From CAZIPE01 sp964541305 (GTDB lineage Bacteria; Patescibacteriota; Saccharimonadia; Saccharimonadales; UBA7683), in contig CAZIPE010000004.1 in assembly GCA_964541305.1 (NCBI GenBank), positions 1 through 64,000 of the forward strand: DNA of 64,000 nucleotides, given 5' to 3'. Numbering within the stretch: the first letter of the stretch is position 1; the number at the start of each line of letters is the position of its first letter. Below the pieces are notes generated by a model, which saw only the letters and a list, made by a program, of their open reading frames with translations, ran no database searches and was not told the DNA's origin. The position numbers were made by a program, and so were the translations under genes. This document shows, piece by piece, positions 60,054 to 64,000 of the stretch.

Positions 60054-60708
60054 GTGAAGAAGTACATACAAAGTTTCATAGCAATAATGCTTATTACAAC
60101 TGGTCTCATTGGCTCATCATTGTTTACGGTTTCAGTATTTGCGCAAGCACCACCAACCACACCGCCACCAACCACAGGAACACCGGCCAGCTCAGCTTGT
60201 GATGGCATCAAGGCTGCGGGTGGGTCATGTGATACTGCTGCGGGTAACGAAGGATTTTATAATCTTATGAAAGTCGTTGTAAACACACTTAGCGTTGTGG
60301 TCGGTGCGGTGTGCGTAGTGATGATTATCGTTGGCGGCTTTCGTTATGTTATTTCGGCCGGTGATAGCAACGCATTAGGTGCTGCCAAGAACACCATTCT
60401 CTACGCCCTCGTTGGCCTGGTTATTGTATTGTTTGCTCAGGTGATTGTTCAATTTGTTTTTGTAAATGCCAACCAGAGCGCTACTCCCACTGGTGGTTCA
60501 TGTGATCCTGCTGATCCCGCCTGCGCCACACCGCCACCAACCACACCGCCACCAACCACACCGCCACCAACCACACCGCCACCAACCACACCGCCNNNNN
60601 NNNNNNNNNNNNNNNNNNNNNNNNNNNNNNNNNNNNNNNNNNNNNNNNNNNNNNNNNNNNNNNNNNNNNNNNNNNNNNNNNNNNNNNNNNNNNNNACCAA
60701 CCACATAA
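60054..60708 (+). CDS. T4SS pilin-like protein 5 with Pro/Thr repeat tail, interrupted by assembly gap
   Basis: Starts with GTG at 60054. Signal peptide, a short Pro/Thr tract, two Cys (SACDGIKAAGGSCDTA), and two helices around VGGFRYVISAGDSNALGAAKNTILYA, then a C-terminal PPTTP repeat tail. A 100-N gap (60596-60695) lies in the tail. Repeat phase after the gap reads CCA ACC ACA TAA, giving the stop at 60706-60708. Reading the 100 Ns literally instead gives a false TNHIIT end at 60716. The tail could be a surface-exposed or wall-spanning stalk, or a glycosylation site. Confidence 0.85.
60531..60595 (+). repeat. 15-bp tandem repeat encoding PPTTP
   Basis: Four full copies of CCGCCACCAACCACA (60531-60590) and five bases of the next, running into the gap. 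The sequence after the gap resumes in the same phase (ACCAACCACA), so the gap is probably more copies of the unit. Confidence 0.93.
60596..60695. other. Assembly gap (100 N)
   Basis: Exactly 100 N, the usual placeholder for a gap of unknown size. Flanking repeat phase predicts a true length that is a multiple of 15 (possibly zero) if the repeat is regular. Confidence 0.97.
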
Positions 60709-60719
60709 TAACTTAGCCC

Positions 60720-60749
60720 TTGCCTAAGCACTAACAGTTAATATATAAT
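60720..60749 (+). promoter_or_regulatory. Promoter before pilin gene 6
   Basis: TTGCCT (60720-60725), 18-bp spacer, TATAAT (60744-60749), with an AAAGGAAA ribosome site before the ATG at 60787. Pilin gene 6 therefore has its own transcript, ending at the terminator at 61221-61251. Confidence 0.65.
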
Positions 60750-60786
60750 CACTCACAGATAAAACATACGAAAGGAAATACGTTCG

Positions 60787-61194
60787 ATGAAAAAACTATT
60801 AAAACGAATAATTACCACCGTGAGCGCCATGTTCCTTATTATGGCACCTCAGGCTGTGTTGGTTGCAGGGACGGCCTACGCAGAACCGGTTGATATCCAG
60901 AAGCGAGTCTGTGATGGATCTCAGTTTCAAAATAATGCAACGTGTGAGGAAACTGAAGGCAGTAGCTTCTATGACCTTATGAAGAAAATTATCGATATCT
61001 TCTCGATTGTCGTGGGTTCTATATCGGTTATCATGATTATCGTCGGTGGCTTCCGCTACGTTATCTCCAACGGTGATACCAACGGTGTAAGTGGTGCTAA
61101 AAATACCATACTGTATGCCATTGTTGGTTTAGTGATTGTTCTCTTCGCCCAGGTGATTGTGAACTTTGTTCTCGTGAACGCTAAAACGGAATAA
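60787..61194 (+). CDS. T4SS pilin-like protein 6
   Basis: A 135-aa pilin-like protein with signal peptide (VSAMFLIMAPQAVLVAGTAYA), two Cys ten residues apart (RVCDGSQFQNNATCEE) and two helices around VGGFRYVISNGDTNGVSGAKNTILYA. It is transcribed alone: promoter at 60720-60749 and intrinsic terminator at 61221-61251. With a strong promoter, ribosome site and no tail, it is the best candidate for the major pilin. Confidence 0.88.
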   Translation: MKKLLKRIITTVSAMFLIMAPQAVLVAGTAYAEPVDIQKRVCDGSQFQNNATCEETEGSSFYDLMKKIIDIFSIVVGSISVIMIIVGGFRYVISNGDTNGVSGAKNTILYAIVGLVIVLFAQVIVNFVLVNAKTE

Positions 61195-61220
61195 TATAAC
61201 CGCATAATCAAGATGTGTTA

Positions 61221-61251
61221 AGCGCTCAGTTTGAAGGCTGAGCGCTTTTTT
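61221..61251 (+). terminator. Intrinsic terminator after pilin gene 6
   Basis: AGCGCTCAG (61221-61229), 8-nt loop, CTGAGCGCT (61238-61246), followed by a T-run to 61251. The perfect 9-bp stem and T-tract fit a rho-independent terminator. Confidence 0.92.
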
Positions 61252-61281
61252 CATTCAGAATTAAATGATACTATTACAGTA

Positions 61282-61806
61282 ATGAAGGCTACATTCAAAT
61301 CACATCGAATAACTCAGATTTCCTTACTAATGATGCTCGTTATTTCGGCGCTTTTCGTATTCGTATTTGCACAAGCTAGCGCTCAAAGCCAAACGCAGAA
61401 CACCACAAGTAGTACTAGTACCACCCCAGCCCCCGCGACCACCAAGCCACAAGAACCAGCCCAGACAACCTCCATAGCCGATAACGTCTGTAAGGGCGTT
61501 TTGGGTACTCAAACCGGTAAACCACCAGCTCCAGATACTACCGTAAGTGATTGTAGTAATGGCAATGGCGATCAGACGCTGTACAGCGTACTGGGGCGTA
61601 TTATCAACATCTTCTCGATTGTCGTGGGCTCGGTGTCGGTCATTATGATAATCATTGGTGGCTTCCGCTACATTATCTCGGGTGGTGACAGTAGCGGCGT
61701 AAGTGGCGCTAAGAACACCATTCTCTATGCAGTAGTTGGCTTGATAATTGTATTGTTCGCTCAGGTTCTCGTACGGTTTGTCATCACGAGCGTCACAAAG
61801 ATATAG
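61282..61806 (+). CDS. T4SS pilin-like protein 7
   Basis: A 174-aa pilin-like protein. I set the start at 61282 because the longer frame from 61231 begins inside the terminator. GATACT (61267-61272) is a likely -10, 9 nt upstream. Signal peptide (MLVISALFVFVFAQASAQ), a Thr/Pro/Gln-rich segment, two Cys about 20 residues apart, and two helices around IGGFRYIISGGDSSGVSGAKNTILYA. It shares a near-identical DNA stretch with pilin gene 6 (ATCTTCTCGATTGTCGTGGG). It ends before the bidirectional terminator at 61839. Confidence 0.87.
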   Translation: MKATFKSHRITQISLLMMLVISALFVFVFAQASAQSQTQNTTSSTSTTPAPATTKPQEPAQTTSIADNVCKGVLGTQTGKPPAPDTTVSDCSNGNGDQTLYSVLGRIINIFSIVVGSVSVIMIIIGGFRYIISGGDSSGVSGAKNTILYAVVGLIIVLFAQVLVRFVITSVTKI

Positions 61807-61838
61807 CTACAACGCGTTCGATTAGGGGCGTCCAATTA

Positions 61839-61869
61839 AAAGAATCCTTGAGGTGCTCAAGGATTCTTT
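61839..61869. terminator. Bidirectional intrinsic terminator between pilin array and hsp20
   Basis: A 14-bp perfect stem: AAAGAATCCTTGAG (61839-61852), loop GTG, CTCAAGGATTCTTT (61856-61869). A-rich bases on the left and T-rich on the right let it serve the convergent genes on both strands. Confidence 0.88.
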
Positions 61870-61890
61870 ATGTACGGCTCTACGTAGTTA

Positions 61891-62394
61891 CTAGCCGATG
61901 GTAATTTTCTTAACGGTTTCTTGCTTTACCTTCGTAAAGGTAATAGTTAGAACGCCATCTTTGAGCACAGCACCAACTTCATCCTCTTTTACAGGAACGG
62001 GGAGTGCTAGGGTACGGCTGAACTCGCCCCAATAACATTCTTGTACGTGATAGTTTTCGGCATCAACCTCATCACCACTTGTCAGTGTGCCCTTTATAGT
62101 AAGGGTATTGTCGGCCATGCTAACATCTAGGTCGTCTCGGTTTACACCAGCGGTACGGGCCTTAACAATGAGCTTCTCTTTTGTTTCGTATACATCTACT
62201 GCAAGCATGCCTGGCATATCTTGCATTTGGTCCTCATCCCACTCGTCTTGAGAGGCTGTAGGCGCACTTGACTGCCCCGTTGAATCATCAACGCCAGCTG
62301 GCACAGTGCCCTCATCGAGACCTTCGTCTAGAAATGCGGCCGTCAATTCATCTTCCATTAATAGGTCGTTATCGTTTTTTTGGCGTCGGGCCAT
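61891..62394 (-). CDS. Hsp20/alpha-crystallin family small heat shock protein
   Basis: A 167-aa ATP-independent chaperone. The first 60 residues are acidic and disordered-looking (MEDELTAAFLDEGLDEG). The alpha-crystallin domain spans about 63-167: MLAVDVYETKEKLIVKART, GVNRDDLDVSM, NTLTIKGTL, WGEFSRTLALPVPV and the strand with GAVLKDGVLTITFTK, close to the family A-x-x-x-n-G-v-L motif. It lacks the usual C-terminal I-x-I extension, ending KKITIG. GGAGG lies 6 nt before the ATG. No CIRCE or HAIR element is visible. Confidence 0.93.
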   Translation of the reverse strand: MARRQKNDNDLLMEDELTAAFLDEGLDEGTVPAGVDDSTGQSSAPTASQDEWDEDQMQDMPGMLAVDVYETKEKLIVKARTAGVNRDDLDVSMADNTLTIKGTLTSGDEVDAENYHVQECYWGEFSRTLALPVPVKEDEVGAVLKDGVLTITFTKVKQETVKKITIG

Positions 62395-62432
62395 ATGTTT
62401 CCTCCACTTTCTCGCAGTTTATGACTTATTGC

Positions 62433-62462
62433 ATTATAGCTAAGAAGCTTGTTTATATGCAA
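62433..62462 (-). promoter_or_regulatory. Promoter of hsp20
   Basis: On the minus strand TTGCAT (62462-62457), 18-bp spacer, TATAAT (62438-62433). The leader is about 30-40 nt and contains GGAGG (62405-62401). Confidence 0.6.
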
Positions 62463-62487
62463 TAATTGCACCCAGGTTGTTGTAAAA

Positions 62488-63174
62488 ATGATGAAGAACC
62501 CACTCGAGCATATAATCAACACATTAACGATTGAAAGCTGTATCATCTGTAATGCGCCTGGTGATGTGTGGTGCGAAGGGTGTTTTTTGAGCGGACAGGT
62601 AGAAAATGAATCGCGTTGTTATATATGCAACAAGCTAACCAGTCAGAACAGAGTATGCAAGAGCTGTAAATCCGGCTCAAAACTACGACGTGTCTGGTGG
62701 CTGGGTGATTACTCTGGCATCCAAAAAGAGCTCATTTGGAATATGAAATACCAACGTCAACGCGAAACAGCCCGTCTTTTTGGAAGATATCTCGCTGAGG
62801 TGGTGCCCTATCTACCTTCTAACACGGTGGTAACCGCCATTCCAACTGCGAGTAGCCGAGTTAGAAGACGAGGCTACGATCAGGCGGTACTGTGTGCGAA
62901 AGCCTTTGCTCGAAAACGCGAACTTCCCTACCAGATGTTACTACTTCGAACAGACCAAAAAGAATTGATAGGTAAAAGACGCGCTGAACGCATGAAGGCG
63001 ATGTCGGATAGTTTTGTTCTGCGACCACAATTGCGCATCAAGGGTGCTTCAATTTTACTGATCGATGATGTGCTGACTACTGGTGCAAGCTTGGAGTCTG
63101 CTGCAAAGATACTGAGAAAAAATGGTGCGCTACACGTTGACGGAGCGGTCATTGCTCGAAGACTGCTTTCCTGA
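62488..63174 (+). CDS. ComF family phosphoribosyltransferase-like protein
   Basis: A 228-aa ComF/GntX-type protein. An N-terminal zinc-finger-like part has CIICNAPGDVWCEGC and CYICNKL...CKSC pairs. It is followed by DYSGIQKELIWNMKYQR, the PRTase-like fold with TAIPTASSRVRRRGYDQA and the PRPP-binding loop ILLIDDVLTTGASLESAAK. In competent bacteria ComF helps bring single-stranded DNA into the cytoplasm; its presence next to a T4SS/pilin locus is compatible with DNA uptake. I chose the ATG at 62488; the frame opens at 62449. Confidence 0.9.
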   Translation: MMKNPLEHIINTLTIESCIICNAPGDVWCEGCFLSGQVENESRCYICNKLTSQNRVCKSCKSGSKLRRVWWLGDYSGIQKELIWNMKYQRQRETARLFGRYLAEVVPYLPSNTVVTAIPTASSRVRRRGYDQAVLCAKAFARKRELPYQMLLLRTDQKELIGKRRAERMKAMSDSFVLRPQLRIKGASILLIDDVLTTGASLESAAKILRKNGALHVDGAVIARRLLS

Positions 63175-63185
63175 GCTCTATCTGT

Positions 63186-63191
63186 TATAAT
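63186..63191 (+). promoter_or_regulatory. -10 box of tRNA-Ser
   Basis: TATAAT at 63186-63191, predicting transcription from about 63198, 7 nt before the mature tRNA. Confidence 0.65.
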
Positions 63192-63204
63192 ATGTCACTG
63201 ATAC

Positions 63205-63294
63205 GGAGAGGTGGCCGAGTGGTTGAAGGTACCGGTCTTGAAAACCGGCAGGGTGTCAAAGCTCTCGAGGGTTCGAATCCCTCCCTCTCCGCCA
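63205..63294 (+). tRNA. tRNA-Ser (anticodon TGA), CCA encoded
   Basis: Long-variable-arm class II tRNA. Acceptor stem GGAGAGG/CCTCTCC (63284-63290), discriminator G at 63291 and genomic CCA at 63292-63294. The anticodon stem CCGGT/ACCGG surrounds loop CTTGAAA with anticodon TGA. An extra arm and T loop TTCGAAT follow. The last 22 bases are repeated at 63422-63443. Confidence 0.97.
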
Positions 63295-63304
63295 GTATGA
63301 CAGT

Positions 63305-63327
63305 CGAGCATGTAATGCTCGGCTTTT
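63305..63327 (+). terminator. Intrinsic terminator after tRNA-Ser
   Basis: CGAGCAT (63305-63311), loop GTA, ATGCTCG (63315-63321), then GCTTTT. The short, perfect stem lies directly after the tRNA. Confidence 0.75.
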
Positions 63328-63355
63328 ATGCTGGCAAAGGAAAAGAGATTCGAAC

Positions 63356-63382
63356 GGGAATACCCACATGACGGGTATTCCC
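63356..63382. repeat. Perfect 10-bp hairpin between tRNA-Ser and its displaced 3' copy
   Basis: GGGAATACCC (63356-63365), loop ACATGAC, GGGTATTCCC (63373-63382). No T-run follows. The stretch 63295-63514 has no gene I can support apart from the terminator, this hairpin, the direct repeat and the promoter of the next gene. Confidence 0.8.
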
Positions 63383-63421
63383 CGCCCTTGCTCTGACAAG
63401 AGTTTTGGCACAGCCAAAAGG

Positions 63422-63443
63422 TCGAATCCCTCCCTCTCCGCCA
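63422..63443 (+). repeat. 22-bp direct repeat of the tRNA-Ser 3' end (att-like)
   Basis: Exact copy of 63273-63294, running from the T loop through the acceptor strand and CCA (starts TCGAATCCC, ends CTCCGCCA). The two copies are 127 bp apart, as in attL/attR flanking a deleted or very small insertion. Confidence 0.85.
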
Positions 63444-63479
63444 TGACATCATTGGGCATGCAGCAGCATCAGATTACGA

Positions 63480-63508
63480 TTGCCCTTTTATCTTGCTTAC
63501 GCTAGAAT
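63480..63508 (+). promoter_or_regulatory. Promoter of the last gene, leaderless spacing
   Basis: TTGCCC (63480-63485), 17-bp spacer, TAGAAT (63503-63508). The ATG at 63515 is 6 nt after the -10 box, so the transcript probably starts at the start codon. Confidence 0.6.
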
Positions 63509-63514
63509 TACGTT

Positions 63515-64000
63515 ATGGAAAACAATGGAGGCGAAAAGTCGTTTGTGTACTCTGCGGATCAAAAGCCTGCGGTAGCTACTACTCCTCCTGCTCAGCCAGC
63601 CGTTGCACCCGTTCAAGCTCCAATAGCAACCCAAATAGCCCCTCCTACTGCCCCACCAACCGCCAATCAACCACCAACCCAGCAAGCCGTTGCGCCACAG
63701 CTAGCGGGCGAAGGAATTCAATGGCAGGCATCTGAATTTATTGACCACCAAAAATCAGCCTTGTGGTTTATCGCTCTTGTCGGTGTAGCGATAGTTGCAA
63801 GCGTAGCCATCTATTTCTTAACTGGTGGCGGAGTACTCGCACCTGTTGTCGTTGGCATGTCTGCGCTGGCGTTTGCCACAATTGCTCGTCAAAAACCTCG
63901 CTCACTACAGTACGGTCTTACGTCGTCAGACATTACAGTAGGTCAAAAGAAGTTTAATTATGATGACTTCAAGGCATTTAGTGTCGTTCAGGACGGAGCA
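63515..64000 (+). CDS. Membrane protein with Pro/Ala-rich N-terminus, 3' end outside window
   Basis: Open frame from ATG at 63515 to the window edge (162 codons visible). The first 75 residues are rich in Pro, Ala, Thr and Gln (from MENNGGEKSFVYSADQKP to PPTQQAVAPQ). One or two hydrophobic helices follow: ALWFIALVGVAIVASVAIYF and VLAPVVVGMSALAFATIA. A soluble part then begins (RQKPRSLQYGLTSSDITVG). The last part resembles the short PH-like domain proteins found after two helices in many Gram-positive and CPR genomes, but I cannot name the family. Confidence 0.72.
   Translation, partial: MENNGGEKSFVYSADQKPAVATTPPAQPAVAPVQAPIATQIAPPTAPPTANQPPTQQAVAPQLAGEGIQWQASEFIDHQKSALWFIALVGVAIVASVAIYFLTGGGVLAPVVVGMSALAFATIARQKPRSLQYGLTSSDITVGQKKFNYDDFKAFSVVQDGA

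Noticed and set aside
60449..60731. Minus-strand and alternative plus-strand frames through the N gap
   Set aside because: They arise from reading a C/A-rich tandem repeat and 100 Ns in the wrong frame.
63195..63452. Minus-strand open frame of 85 codons across tRNA-Ser
   Set aside because: It is the antisense of the tRNA and its 3' duplicate, a well-known type of spurious translation.
1..64000. TGA recoded as glycine (as in Absconditabacteria/Gracilibacteria)
   Set aside because: TGA ends many genes exactly at ATGA overlaps with the next start, so it is used as a stop.

Overview
The window looks like a chromosomal segment of a Candidate Phyla Radiation bacterium, most likely a Candidatus Saccharibacteria (TM7) relative. 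Support: an origin-type block (rpmH, rnpA, yidC, jag, dnaA, dnaN); very tight packing with repeated ATGA overlaps; a PrgI/VirB4/VirB6-type secretion operon beside a tandem family of small two-helix pilins, as is common in that radiation; and TGA used as an ordinary stop, which argues against the TGA=Gly lineages. The assignment is an inference from gene content, not a phylogeny.

Layout. 1-1554: the 3' part of a large serine integrase whose last codons run antisense into tRNA-Asn, so an integrated element extends off the left edge. 1616-13504: a LexA-type DNA-binding protein, GtrA, an O-antigen-ligase-like protein, an initiating sugar-phosphate transferase, a four-helix-bundle (S23) gene inside an inverted repeat, a glycosyltransferase, glmS, a phosphohexomutase and a complete dTDP-L-rhamnose set (rfbB, C, D, A). 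13501-39480: a long surface-glycan region with GT2 and GT4 glycosyltransferases, multi-pass membrane proteins, a nucleotide-sugar dehydrogenase, a UXS-like decarboxylase, a repeat-bearing secreted protein, an aminotransferase / ATP-grasp-HAD / O-methyltransferase group and a Wzm/Wzt-type ABC exporter. Together these could make activated sugars, assemble a rhamnose-containing polymer on a lipid carrier and export it.

39481-44419: jag, yidC, rnpA and rpmH on the minus strand, diverging from dnaA and dnaN on the plus strand. DnaA boxes lie on both sides of dnaA. The dnaA-dnaN gap carries an arrangement matching a bacterial origin unwinding element (DnaA boxes, GC-rich spacer, CTA/TTA trinucleotides, AT-rich tract).

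44409-61806: a type IV secretion-like locus. Eight minus-strand genes (58163 down to 44409) encode a membrane-anchored protein, a VirB6/TrbL-like protein, a PrgI-like protein, a two-gene VirB4 module, two cell-wall-hydrolase-like proteins and a membrane-anchored protein of unknown function. Diverging from them are seven tandem T4SS-pilin-like genes. No relaxase, coupling protein or VirB11 is present in the window, so a role in envelope, DNA-uptake or host-contact machinery is as plausible as conjugation. One pilin gene contains a 100-N assembly gap in a Pro/Thr repeat.

61891-64000: an Hsp20 chaperone, a ComF-like phosphoribosyltransferase, tRNA-Ser(TGA) with a displaced copy of its 3' end about 150 bp downstream, and the start of a membrane protein cut by the right edge. 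Many first genes have a -10 box ending about 6 nt before the start codon, which suggests frequent leaderless transcription.
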